From: Pseudogymnoascus destructans
Lineage: Eukaryota > Ascomycota > Leotiomycetes > Thelebolales > Thelebolaceae
DNA length: 64,000 bases
Direction: 5' to 3'
Assembly (NCBI RefSeq): GCF_001641265.1
Contig: NW_020167531.1
Coordinates: forward strand, 682,001-746,000
Position numbers and translations under genes: made by a program. Shown piece after piece: positions 51,050 to 61,780 of the stretch. Position 1 is the first letter of the stretch. Each line of letters starts with the position of its first letter. Below the pieces are notes generated by a model. The model worked only from the letters and a program-made list of their open reading frames with translations, was not told where the DNA came from and ran no database searches.

Positions 51050-51409
51050 TCACATCATTGCTCAATGGGAAGTCGCTCGAAAAGATGCACAACAAACTTC
51101 AGAAATGGAAAAACAGACGGGTTCAGGTCAAATCAGAATATTATCAGAATATCGTGCTAAACATGGCTTAATACCGCTCAACACTGCCTCCAAAATGTGT
51201 TTTCCATACTCTTCCATGCTTTCATTCTTTCATAGATGCTGTATGCCTTACTTATCTCGAGCCAAACACAAAATGATGAGCTTATCATTGCTTCCTTGCC
51301 CGCCAAGTATGCTAACGGCAGTCCCCAAGATATTTAATCTGCCTGCCCCTCCACACTTCTGTCGTTCCACTTCCCTTTGCCCTTCAGTCATCGCACGAGA
51401 CGAGAAGCA

Positions 51410-52595
51410 ATGAAATTCTGGCCCTCCATTGTGGCCGTGGCAGCCATTCTTGTCTCACCCGCTCTTGGGCAAGAAGATATTAACTGGAGTTACGATGTCG
51501 GCTTGAACCACCGTCCGGCAAACATCACGAGGCTGACCTACTGGATGTATGTCTGGACCGAAACGTGAGTACTTTCCAATTGCGTCTCTCACCCTGTGAG
51601 CTTGAAACTTGGATCTCGGTCTCATTGTGATGTTCTTCAGGTATTACAATGGTACCGTATCCATACAGATGACCCTCAGCTACTGGTACAACGAAGACGG
51701 CCGCGACGACGGGCCGCATTGAATAAAGTTTGAAGACTGTTGAAGTCTCATACAAAGCCGTTCTTGCTGTGACCGAACCTGACAACACGACCTCTTACGG
51801 GGATAAGAACCCAATGATGGTTGTTCTCTGTGCTTGGCCTGATGACTTGGACGTGGCGGCTGGAAATGCCAAAGACATTTATAACTTTGGGGCCTCGGAC
51901 GAACTCGCTATAAATTTTAACTCGATGGAGTAAGTATAGCGGCTCGATTTGTTGTTTAGTCGAAATGAAGCCTCTCCCTCCATCATAACCCAACAGCCAT
52001 CCATTTTACTGTGGAATAGGTGGCTGACCATATCTTTAACCTTTTAAAGCCCGCCCTATCACGCTTACCCCATCAGCCAATCGACATAGAAATACTAGAA
52101 CTTGAACGCTACTCACATTTGCAATACATCATATTCCTTCACCAGCAAGCGCAACAACGCTACACCAGCCATGAGAGCTTCAAGTTCGACTATAAGAGTT
52201 GCAGCAATCCCTCGAACTCAACGTACTCGGGCATAGTCCTAGAACCTGGCGATGCGAAGTCCAAATTTTGTAAGATGCCTCAGATTTCCCCGACTATCTC
52301 GGGCCGATTTGACAACAAATCCGCCTCATTTGCACTCACAGGACTCTACCAAGCTTCCCTTCCCGATGAACCCAGATGGGCCGGACCTATCTCTATCAGC
52401 TTCCTTGATAGCGCTTGCTCTGATGAGCTGTTGTCTGGCAAGCAACCCGGTTGGAATCCGACACTTGGGTTCTCAAAATCGGACAGGGGCGCATCGGGTG
52501 ACCACGGATCCAATGGAGCATCGCAAGTTGGCACGCACATATACGCTAGCCTTGCAATGGTATGGGGAATATCAATGCTAAGCGTGTATATATAA
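51410..52595 (+). pseudogene. Secreted/GPI-type surface protein, probably decayed
   Basis: ATG 51410 opens with a clear signal peptide (MKFWPSIVAVAAILVSPALG) followed by NWSYDVGLNHRPANITRLTY. A GT-AG intron (51565-51640) leads to YYNGTVSIQMTLSYWYNED, which hits TGA at 51720-51722; the continuation TVEVSYKAVLAVTEPDN is one base out of phase. After an intron starting at 51930 (GTAAGT) the last exon reads HESFKFDYKSCSNPSNSTYS to HIYASLAMVWGISMLSVYI, ending in a GPI-like hydrophobic tail. No splice choice I tried joins all parts, so at least one frameshift is present, or a base-level error. Function unknown. Confidence 0.55.
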
Positions 52596-52876
52596 TAGCT
52601 TCATGCGTGCTGAACAAACTATCGTTAGGGTTGGGGCTAATGACAGAGTTGGCCCTTGAAAGAAGGGTTTATATCCGCCAGGTAACGGGTGCCTTACTAT
52701 TAGGGGAACCCACTGGTAACGAGCTTATATGGACGTTGTAAGGTATGTGAAAATGGCAGTTATAAACTCTTTATATAATGATAAGATATAACGTGGTTGT
52801 ACACCGAGTCGATCACTTTTCCCCACCCCACTACTTCAAAATATAATTAAATAACCAGAATATGTATTAAAGCTAA
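52596..52876. other. Intergenic; no supported gene
   Basis: AT-rich spacer between the surface-protein locus and a pogo remnant. Nothing supported. Confidence 0.4.
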
Positions 52877-53295
52877 AGCTACTCAGAATCTGATAAACTA
52901 GGTACTTCTACATCCTCCTGACAAGTTCTCGCATTATGACCAGCTTTTCCACAAGTGCCACAGTGCCGACTAGACAATTTCCCCTCCCTCCTACCGCTCC
53001 CCTCTACACGCAAGTCATGTCACACCTACTCATCTACGTCCCTCCTTAACAGGCATGAGTCTTTTTAGCCCTCTAGCATTTGCTAAGGGCCTCATTTACT
53101 ACGTAAAGGGTATAGACCTTAGCTGATAATAAAGTCATCTTATATGCTAAGATCTCTAACCCTTTTGCTAACGTAGTAACAGTAGCAAAAATTAGGGTTA
53201 GCAAGCTTCCTTAATGACCTATAATATGACTTTTAACTAGAGTAGTCTACGAGAGAGCATCTGTTAGGTTACAAGGCGTTTAAGAGACCTAAGGG
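52877..53295 (-). pseudogene. Pogo7 transposase C-terminal remnant with zinc knuckle
   Basis: The minus strand preserves CGTCGKAGHNARTCQE, a complete CCHC knuckle, and the acidic end LSDSE before a stop near 52877. Upstream, the sequence aligns with the C-terminal region of pogo4 (40570-41010) but many stops and indels make it unreadable. It is another old pogo copy of the zinc-knuckle subfamily. Confidence 0.7.
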
Positions 53296-53960
53296 TGGAC
53301 CCACCTCTCCTGCGTCTCGCCTGTGGAAATGGTATTCTTGCCGCAGCAGACGGCATAGAAGACAAGGAGGGTTCTGTCCCGAACATACCCAATCACGATA
53401 CCAGTGAATTCATGACAGAGGTTTGGAGCCGTGGGCGGGGTTGCAGGAATTGATTGCAATTGTAAAGGCGTAGGGCCCAGGGTGTCACGGGAGTTCAGGG
53501 AACCAGGTCAGGGGGCAGGAAGTAAGGGTTATATTGGTGTGAAGCACAATAGGTCTACGCTGATACAGCGACTATTGACTGGAGGCCTCACTCCGAGCCT
53601 CCAGCCCCTTATATACAGGAACCCGTAGGCCCTAATTTACCGAGCCCGCCAGGTCCACTGTAAGAGCGTGGCACCTCACGTGCCCTCACGTGAGGGCCGC
53701 CTTACAGCAATCCTGCCATGTTGACATACCTTAATGAGATGTTACGTATAATGATAATCATCGTGGCCAACACCCGCCAAGGCCGCACGCGTATTTCTAT
53801 TTTTATTTGAAAAAAGGAGTAAATACCATTCTAATGGCTCCTTGCATACCGCTCTTCGAAATCCGTGTGTGAAAGGGTTAAGGATCGATTGACTATAGAC
53901 AAGCCGGAGAGAGAGAAACCTGCAAATCCTTAAATTCTAAACCCCCATATTTATTCTCCG
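53296..53960 (-). other. Possible LTR remnant, otherwise no supported gene
   Basis: On the minus strand a GTATATAAGGGGCTGG promoter-like motif (around 53600-53620) sits between a palindrome CCTCACGTGAGG (53683-53698 region) and GTCTACGCTGATACAG-like sequence, an arrangement like U3-R-U5 of an LTR. No matching copy exists in the window, so this is speculative. The rest shows no coding potential. Confidence 0.25.
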
Positions 53961-54010
53961 CGTCGCTGTGTATGGCTGTAAACAAACCCATCTCCCATCC
54001 ATCATCCCAC

Positions 54011-54645
54011 CTACAACTCCCCCTCCCTCCCCTTCCCCTTCCCCCCAGCCACCACCTCCTCCATCCCCTCCTCCCCCATCCCCATCCCCTCCCCCTCCAT
54101 CCCCTCCCCCTCCAACTCCTCCTCATCATACCTCGGCCACTCAACCGCCCACCCCTCCTCCCCTTTCACCCTAAACGCCACCACCCCCCCCCGGGCACCC
54201 CGCACCCCTTCATCCCCTCCTTCCCCTCCTCAGCCCAATTTATCTTCCTCCACCCCGCTGCAGGGTCATACGGGTCATTCGGTACCGCTAACTCTATCTC
54301 CTTCGCGGATTCGGGGAGTGGGGTGAGGGTTTCTTCTACCACTACTTCCATGTCGCCATTGTCGGAGGAAGAGGAACCGGGCGAGGTCGACAGCGAGAGG
54401 AGGCCATCGGGATAACGTTCTTGTAACGCGGAGAGGAGTTCGGAGACGAGGGCGGAGAGGGGGCGGAGGGGGGTGGTGAGGAGGAGAATGGTGGTGCGGG
54501 CGTGTTTGAGGCGGAGGTAGGTTGATGCGGGGTCGGTTGTGATTTTGCGGGGAGGCTGTTGTGGGAGGTGTTAGCTGGATTGGTTTGGTTGGCTGCGGGG
54601 TGGGTGAGAAGGGGAGGGGAGAAGTTGGGGGAGGGGAGGTACCAT
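54011..54645 (-). CDS. Conserved hypothetical protein, shifted frame at a poly-C run
   Basis: A likely three-base first exon (ATG at 54645-54643) joins across an 87-bp intron (GTACCT...CAACAG) to a main exon starting PPRKITTDPASTYLRLKHAR. The chain continues LLLTTPLRPLSALVSELLSA, ERYPDGLLSL and NDPYDPAAGWRKINW, and then needs a one-base shift at the ten-C run 54184-54193 to read VVAFRVKGEEGWAVEWP and a Glu/Gly/Met-rich tail to TAG at 54011. The first ~60 residues have the size and hydrophobic spacing of a ubiquitin-like fold, but that is a guess. Convergent quality of both halves makes an assembly error at the homopolymer likely. Confidence 0.6.
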
Positions 54646-54689
54646 TTTGTTTGGCTGTGGGTGGTTGGATAGGGTGTGTGTGGTTTTGG

Positions 54690-54817
54690 TTGGGTGTAAG
54701 AAGAAGACGAAGAAGACGAGGAAGAAGAAGACGAAGAAGACGAAGAAGAAGAAGACGAAGAAGAAGAAGACGAAGAAGAAGAAGAAGAAGAAGAAGAAGA
54801 AGAAGAAGAAGAAGAAG

Positions 54818-54849
<32 letters not shown>

Positions 54850-54866
54850 GAAGAAGAAGAAGTTGT
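54690..54866. repeat. GAA/GAC trinucleotide microsatellite (about 170 bp)
   Basis: Nearly uninterrupted GAA with scattered GAC in the first half. It lies just upstream of the minus-strand gene ending at 54645. Poly-Ser, poly-Lys and poly-Arg frames through it are artefacts of composition. Confidence 0.95.
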
Positions 54867-55098
54867 TCTTGGAGGAGCTCTATCGTACACCGCTTCCCGT
54901 ATCAAACCTCACCCAACCGCCAAGCCCTCCACCACCAAAAATACCCTCCCCGCGCCGACCCGTGCGCCAAAAAACGCGTCATCACGTGCTCACCTGCCCC
55001 AAAGACATGGCTGAACCGAGCGACCAATGGATATATATGGCCCAAAATCCCATCCGCCATCCCTGTCACTATCGAAGCTCCAAAGCTTCACGACCCAA

Positions 55099-56066
55099 AT
55101 GGCGTCAAGTCCGCCAAATTCGCCAAATCCGCCGGCAAACTCACCCACAGCCATGGCTCCCCCCGACCCCAAGCCCGACGCTCAATCGGGCACCGACGCC
55201 GAGGACTGGACGGCCGCCCAAAAAGAAGCCCTTCAAGCCCACCTCTCCGCCCGCCGCACTGCTCGCACCACAGACGCCCGGCTCTCCCTCCCCACCCCCC
55301 AGCGCCTCCTCGTCGGCACCAGCACGGCCTTCCTCGTCGGCCTCACCCTCGGCGGCTCCCACGGCTTCAGCCTCGCCGGCTTGCGTTTCCGCGCCGAGAA
55401 CGCGCATCGCCTCCCCAAAGAGCCGACGGGCTGGTATCTATATCATAAGAGCAAGAATTACCGGATGATGCTTGAGGGGGTGAGGGAGGGGGTCAGGATG
55501 GGGGGGAGGGTGGCGGTGTGGACGGTGTTGTTTTTGGGGACGGAGGAGGTGTGGGATGTGGTGAGGGGGAGGAGGGATGTGGGGAGTACGGTTATTGCGA
55601 GTGCGACTGTGGCGGGGGGGTTTAGTTTGTGGAGTAAGTTTTTGACCTTTTTTCTACTTCTTCTTCTGTTGCTTCTTCTTTTGCTTCTTCTTTTGCTTCT
55701 TCTTTTGCTTCTTCTTTTGCTTCTTCTTTTTCTTTGCCATTGCGAGAGTTCTCACATTCGGGGAGGAAGGAGCGATGCGCGAGTCGTCCCGTCTGTCTGG
55801 ACTGTCTGAGAAGGAAGGAGCGTTGTTGGTGTGGAATGTATTTCTTGATGATGGGACCGACCTGTAGAAGAGGCTTTGCTGACTTAGTACACACAGACCG
55901 CTTTCCGATGGCTACGGCGGCGCGGACGGCGAAGACGGGTCTTGCGATCGGGCTGGCGTATGGGTTGGCGCAGGATGCGGTTGGGGCGATGAGGGGGAGA
56001 AGGCCGGGATATGTGGATTTTATTCTGGGGGGGGAGAGGGAGGGGGGGAGGGAGGGGGGGAGGTAG
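55099..56066 (+). CDS. Tim17/22/23-superfamily-like mitochondrial membrane protein
   Basis: Exons 55099-55633 and 55897-56066 join through a split Asn codon (W-N-RFPMATAARTAKTG), predicting 234 residues. After a Pro/Ala-rich N-terminus come RLLVGTSTAFLVGLTLGGSHG (membrane segment), RFRAENAHRLP, GWYLYHKSKNY, GVRMGGRVAVWTVLFLGTE, and GLAIGLAYGLAQDAVGAMRG near the end: four Gly-rich membrane segments, as in Tim17-type proteins of the inner mitochondrial membrane. ATG 55099 (CCCAAATGG) is preferred over the in-frame ATG at 55027. The 263-bp intron is unusually long because it holds a CTT microsatellite (55655-55735). The last residues (GEREGGREGGR) run into a minisatellite. Confidence 0.75.
55650..55737. 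repeat. CTT/TTGCTTC microsatellite inside the intron
   Basis: Pyrimidine repeats TTGCTTCTTCTT occupy a third of the 263-bp intron, between donor GTAAGT and acceptor ACACAG. Confidence 0.85.
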
Positions 56067-56430
56067 GGGGGATAGAAGGGATAGAAGGGATAGAAGGGAT
56101 AGAAGGGATAGAAGGGATAGAAGGGATAGAAGGGATAGAAGGGATAGAAGGGATAGAAGGGATAGAAGGGATAGAAGGGATAGAAGGGATAGAAGGGATA
56201 GAAGGGATAGAAGGGACAGAAGGGACAGAAGGGATAGAAGGGACAGGGACAAAAGGGACAAGGGACGAGGGACGAGGGACGAGGGACAAGGACATAAAGG
56301 GGATAATAGGTAGAAAGGGGATAATGGGATAATGGGATAATGGGGATAGTGGGGATATTGGGGATAATGGGGATAATGGCGATAATGGCGATAATGGCGA
56401 TAATGGCGATAATGGCGATAATGGCGATAA
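56040..56430. repeat. GATAGAAGGG minisatellite then GATAATGGC repeats
   Basis: A 10-bp unit (GATAGAAGGG) repeats about 17 times from 56068 to 56240 and grades into GGGACGAGGGAC; then a 9-bp GATAATGGC/GATAATGGG unit repeats from about 56330 to 56430. The array begins at the stop codon of the Tim-like gene. Ser/Pro/Ile and Arg/Asp frames across it are artefacts. Confidence 0.95.
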
Positions 56431-56771
56431 TGGTCAGGTGATAGCGGCTAGAATCGGATGGATCATGATGGGTCAAGGATCAATAGACTTTACAATGAAT
56501 TACTCACTCCCGCAGTGGCGTAACTGTCTTGGGGATAGCGAGGTGGGGCAATAGTGGGGTAATAATGGGGATTGTATCCCCCGCCCAATGGCACACGCTG
56601 CTCCTTCCAGTAGACCTCGTGCGACCGGACCTTCCCTCCTTCCTCCTTCCCTCTTCAATCTCGGCTTTCGTCGGGGTGCCGTCCTTTATTCTTCATCTTA
56701 TCTAAACACAAGTGCCCTGCTAGTAATGCTATATATCCTCGTCTCGCCTCGCTTCATTGTCCATCCCAGTC

Positions 56772-56877
56772 GCCTCTCACCTCACCTCACCTCACCTCAC
56801 CTCACCTCACCTCACCTCACCTCACCTCACCTCACCTCACCTCACCTCATCTCACCTCATCTCACCTCACTTCACTT
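56772..56877. repeat. CTCAC pentanucleotide microsatellite
   Basis: About twenty CTCAC units with a few CTCAT variants, immediately upstream of the ATGAAG repeat that begins the proline dehydrogenase reading frame. Confidence 0.95.
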
Positions 56878-56882
56878 CATTG

Positions 56883-58426
56883 ATGAAGATGAAGATGAAG
56901 ATGAAGATGAAGATGAAGCTGAAGCTCCCAACATCCAGCGCGAAGATCAGCCAGAACACACCATACCCCCGCCCCCTCTTCTCTCGCACCCTCCAACGAC
57001 AAGCCCCAGCATCCACATCCTTCCCTCATGACTCCCTCCCCCACTCCCTCTCCCTCTCCCACTCCCACTCCCCCCTCGCCTCCACCCTCGCCTCCACCAC
57101 AGCCACAACCCCCCAGCCCAGCCTGACCCGCCCCAAACCCCCCCCCTCTCCATCCTCCCCCTCCCCCTCCTCCTCCGCAACATCCTCATCTCCTCCATCT
57201 CCTCCTCGCGCCTCCTGCTCCCCCCCTCCCTCGCCGCCCTCTCCTTCCTCGCCTCCTCCCCATCCCCCCTCCTAAACCCCGACCGCAACCCCCTCCTCCG
57301 CGCCCTCCTCAGGCGCACCTTCTACGCCCACTTCTGCGCCGGCGAAACACCCACGGAGGTCTCCCGCACTATCGAATCACTTAGATCAATGGGCTACAAG
57401 GGCGTCATGCTCTGCTACGCACGCGAAGTCGTCCTCGATGCCCACGCCGCCGCCGCCCTCGAAGCATCAGGCGGCAAAGCCTCACGAGCAACCCTGACAA
57501 ACGAGATCCCCCTCTGGGCGCAGGGGACCCTCAAGACCGTATCCCTCGTGGCCCCCGGCGGATTCGTGGCCGTCAAGCTCACCGGCGCGGGAAGCCAAGC
57601 CCTCTACAACCTCTCGCACAACCTCCCACCCAGCCCCGCCCTCGAAGACGCAATCGCATCCGTCTGCGACCTCGCCGCGACCCGCGGCGTCCGCCTCGTC
57701 TTCGACGCCGAGCAGGCTGCTCTCCAGACTGGCATCGACGCCTGGGTCCTCGACCTCATGCGTCGCTACAACAAGAAATCCGCCGTCGTCTACTCAACAT
57801 ACCAAGCGTACCTCAAAGCCTGCCCTGAAGTCCTCGCGCGCCACCTCGCCGTCGCGAGGAAGGAGGGGTTCGTCGCCGGCGTGAAACTAGTGAGGGGGGC
57901 CTACATCAACTCCGATCCGCGATACCTCATCAATGACACAAAGGAGGACACGGATACCATGTACGACGCCCTCGCCGAGTCCGTCCTCCGCCGCACCTAC
58001 AACGCCGTCCTGCGCCCCGCCACTAGCGAAGAGTCGGACACCTTCCCAGAAGTCAGCCTCGCCCTCGCATCCCACAACCCCTCCTCCGTCCGCCTCGCCA
58101 TGGCCATCCAAGAATCCCAAGCCGCAGCCGGCGAAGCGCGCATCGAGCTCGTTTACGGCCAGCTCCAGGGCATGGCGGACGAAGTGAGCTGCGAGCTTGT
58201 CCAGCGCGCCGTTGAGGTGGAAGGGCAGGTTGTGGTGGGGGGGGAGGCGAGGATGGTGGTGCCGCAGGCGTATAAGTATCTTGTGTGGGGGACGACGGGG
58301 GAGTGTATGAGGTACCTTGCGAGGAGGGCGCAGGAGAACAAGGATGCGGTTGAGCGGACGAGGGAGGGGAGGGACCTGATGGCCAGGGAGGCGGTGAGGA
58401 GGGCTAGGGGGTTTTTTGGGTGGTAG
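56883..58426 (+). CDS. PUT1: Proline dehydrogenase (mitochondrial), frame shifted at a poly-C run
   Basis: Oxidises L-proline to pyrroline-5-carboxylate with FAD, in the mitochondrion. From about 57147 the frame reads LNPDRNPLLRALLRRTFYAH, CAGETPTEVSRTIESLRSMG, then VRLVFDAEQAALQTGID, GVKLVRGAYINSD, RIELVYGQLQGMADEV and YKYLVWGTTGECMRYLARRA, the diagnostic barrel and FAD/substrate motifs, ending GFFGW. The upstream frame (from six in-frame ATGs at 56883-56913) gives a Lys/Ser/Arg-rich presequence and PSLTRPKPP, and is one base out of phase, the switch lying in the nine-C run 57138-57146. Corrected length is about 512. Either an indel in the run or an assembly error; all catalytic motifs are intact. 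Symbol by family analogy (yeast PUT1). Confidence 0.9.
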
Positions 58427-59664
58427 ATGAGTGGGATTGGGGGTGTGGAGGGGAGATGTTTTTGAAAAATGCGAGGCTTGGCGGATTTGGCAAATGGGAA
58501 GGGGGGGATGAAGTAGGTGGTGTTCAAGATTCGTTTTTTTTTCTCGCACTACAAGCGCTAGATGGAGCGTCGGGGAGTTTGGGAGATTATCATCTGCTCT
58601 TTTTGGTTTTGGAGCCTGAGCTGGAGTTTTTGGAAGTTCAGCGTCCCTTTCATGTGGCGGGCGAGGGAGTTCTCTTGTTCGTTTCTTCCTGGTTGGGAGA
58701 TGACGGTAGATAGAGAAGCAAAGATGAGAAGTTCAAGATATAATTCATGACTGCTGTCTTTGGTGTTGGGTGAGGTGTTTTGGGTTTCTATCGTGAGTTG
58801 GGACACTTTGGGGGTCTGGACTTTTCGGTACTGAGGAGGCTACGAAGCTTGGGAGTCCAATTCTTAAACTGCAGTGTCCGTGGTATTGCCTGGATTGTTT
58901 TCGTTTCTATCGTGAGCCGGGATACCGTGGGGGTTCTGGCCTTTCCGGTGATGAGGAGGGTAGTCGTCCTCGCTCAATTTTCCTTTCGGAGCTCAAGTCT
59001 TTCTTTGAACATATATATCTACTGTCTAATCCAAGGCCCGACCCGCCTTGGCAAAGAATCCCAATACCTAAATCCCTTCCATCCTTTGTCTCCACCTCCC
59101 GCCCCATTTCCAGCACTCCCAGCACCCCCAGTCCTTCCTCCTCCCCCATCCCGATTAGGAAATAATAATTTAGATAGCCTGGAGGTCGGTTCTGTAATTA
59201 TTGTTCAGCCCCACTCTATCGAGATTAGCAGAGAGCGAATTCCTTTGTTCTGCGCGGCGTGGTGTGGGGCGGCAAGGGCGGCTAGTAATAGGAGGGCCGC
59301 CTGGTTCGGTGTGAACTCCTCCTTCTTCTTTTCTGCAACAACACCAAGGATCCAACATCACAGTATATCTGTGATTACTTACTCTTTCTTCGGATTCTTC
59401 GTGTGGTTATTACTTCTTGGCTTCGGCCTTGCAACGCCTACCTTTTTCTACTCCGTACTTCCTCCTCAACAACACATTCTACCCTCTTCAGCAAAACAAC
59501 CACGCTCTCACCCTCCCCGCTTACCTTTCCCCCTCCGGCTTCACGGCCCTGCCCTGTCCTCGGCTTCCTTCCTGTACCTGCGAATTGATTTTGCGACTCT
59601 CCGTCGCCTCTCCTTCTCTTACCCTCAGCTCATCCTTCCTCCCCTTTATCTTGCGCATCTCAAG
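58427..59664. other. Intergenic; promoter of the RRM-like gene
   Basis: No supported gene. A TATATATCTACTG motif lies near 59014 and the last 300 bases are pyrimidine rich (CTTCCTCC-type), typical of a fungal leader before the ATG at 59665. Two imperfect copies of TTTCTATCGTGAG-(x)-GGGA (58785 and 58902) flank a segment of about 120 bp. Confidence 0.45.
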
Positions 59665-61780
59665 ATGTCTAGAAACCAATCCTCCCAATCAAGGCACGGA
59701 GTAAGTCCCACCCCCTCTCGTCGCTTTTCATCGCACACATTCCTGGCCCTGTGAAAGCCTCTGTTGAGAACCGATATCTTGACCCCTTTCATCGGCTACT
59801 ATCGCTCCTTTTCTCTTGCGTCGTCCCTTTGTCCTGACTTCCTATCATGGCTGTGTTATCCGCTCACACTCCTTTGTTCGGGGCTTGGGCTGGGGCTCCG
59901 TTCTCATTTCTCACCTTGGGATCAACTATAAATTCCCTCCAACATTTGCTAACTCACCACCACAGATTGGCAACACGGAGCTCCGGCTGAACTCACTCGG
60001 CATAGCGACGAACTCGGCCGGGGATCTCGTCTATCTCGCAGATAGAGAGATCCCCCTTCCCTTAGACGAACTCGGTGAGGCCCTCCCCCGCTCCTTTCCG
60101 CAATCGGCTTCTCTAACTCGGCAATTCAGCTGAAGCAATGATGGCCGTCCATTACCCCGGCTGTATGCCGCTTTATACAGGGCATGCTCGGGATCACCAG
60201 GCCACCCCAACCCGTCCGCCAGGACTACCCAGCCCGAGACGTCGAAACTCGCAGTTGTTGTTAAGTATCCCGCAGGGTGTAAGCCGTCCCTTCCCGTTCT
60301 TTCCCTTCCCATCCATTTCCTTCTCTTCTTTCATCGACCTATATATTACCTTCACCTCTTGATCTGGACTGACTTTCTCTCTTCTTCAAACAGCTCGGAG
60401 ATAACCACCAGCAGCATACAGCTGCTCAGGAGGCCGCACCAACGGTCTCCGTGACCAGTCCAGCTCCGACCTCAACTCCAGTCGCGGCTCTAGCCGCAGA
60501 CGCAGCTGTCTCCGAGGCAAAAGGCCGGACCAGCCGAGGTGTTTTTGTCCGTCTCGGTGGCTGTAAGTTTTCCTTTGAAAAAGGCCGTGTTGGTGTGAAG
60601 TTGTTCTGCCTGATACTGACTTTGAACAGACTTCACCACTGACCAGCTTCGAGACTCGGAGCTCATTTTCCCGCCTCAAACGATGCAGGGCAAGCCCATG
60701 GTTGCGCAAGGACCGTCTTCGGCAGGTGCTGCGAACACCCTCCCTTCTGCCACGCTTCCTTCTGCCGCGCCCCAAGGCAGCGTTTTCTACATACCGCAGG
60801 CACCAGCAGCTACCGCTGCCGCTTTTGTTCCGCGAGCCACTGCGGCTCCCTTCGTTCCTGCATTCTCGGCGGCTTCAAGAAGCCTTACGTCAACTGCTCC
60901 AGCGGCCGCTGCGATGAGCAGCTCCCTGGCTGTCGTCCGCCCATCGACTCCCCAAACGGCAGTTCCGATGCCAGCATCCTCAGGAGCACCAGATACCGGC
61001 AAGCTTCGAATTACAGTCAAGCTGCCACAGGCCTCTTCCGGAGCTGCACCGCAGCCAGTGCCCGGCACTCTCGTCGTGGCATCGGACCTCAGGGTCGTCA
61101 TACTCATGGGGGTACCCCCATTAACTTCCCTGAAGCAAGTGTCGGACTCTATTTCCTCGGGTCTGTTTGGGGCGGTTTTCGCCATTACGTTCGGGAACCA
61201 GGATGGTAAACGTCTGGCAAGCATCGTCTTTCGGGATGCGGTGGCGGTGGATACACATCCAGGCGCAACTCCAGGTGCCGCTGGATACCTCCGGGCAATG
61301 AGGGCCGCGATCTTGCAGCCGTGGGCGGATAGAGATCGGATTTTGTGGCCGTTCCCGGACGGATGGTCGATCGATATTCAAGTGCATCCACGGGAGGCTT
61401 GCGACCTTATCCGAGCCATGCGGCCGGACCGCGAAAGAGGAACGCCAGCGATTTCGCGCCGGCTCTCCATGGTTGGTCCGAGTGGCCTATTCAATGAGTT
61501 TAGGTATCACGACATTCTGCGTGTTGTCCAGGCGCGGGGCAAAATCCTAGGAGCCAGAGTTCAGCACCTGTTTATTTACAACGGGGGCAATGCGACGATG
61601 ATTTTCGCCGATGTAGAATCTGCGCAGAAGGCGTTGTGCCACTTGGAGGAACACAACAGCCAATATCCGAAGGAAAAGAGGGTCACCGTAACGCACTCCA
61701 AGTGCCCCGGTGAAGTCCTGGTCCAGTTCGAAAAGGACCGGGCTTATATTACCCACTTGAAGAACAATCCTCGGAAGTGA
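59665..61780 (+). CDS. RRM-like RNA-binding protein (537 aa, five exons)
   Basis: Exons 59665-59700, 59966-60074, 60130-60278, 60394-60562 and 60630-61780 all use GT-AG and join in phase (introns 265, 55, 115 and 67 bp; CTAAC or CTGAC branch sites visible). After a low-complexity Ala/Pro/Ser region the chain has DLRVVILMGVPPLTSLKQV with RLASIVFRDA (about residues 305-360) and ILGARVQHLFIYNGGNATMIFADVE (about 460-500), each with the RNP2/RNP1 spacing of an RRM. Between them lies PWADRDRILWPFPDGWS. It probably binds RNA; the target is unknown. The start is the ATG of a 12-codon exon with a good context (AAGATGTC). Confidence 0.8.

Noticed and set aside
54561..54905. Poly-Ser, poly-Lys and poly-Arg proteins over the GAA/GAC array
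   Set aside because: Pure microsatellite translation, without conserved flanks; the real gene on the minus strand starts left of the array.
55884..56313. Pro/Ser/Ile and Arg/Asp repeat proteins on both strands
   Set aside because: Explained by the 10-bp and 9-bp minisatellites that follow the Tim-like gene.
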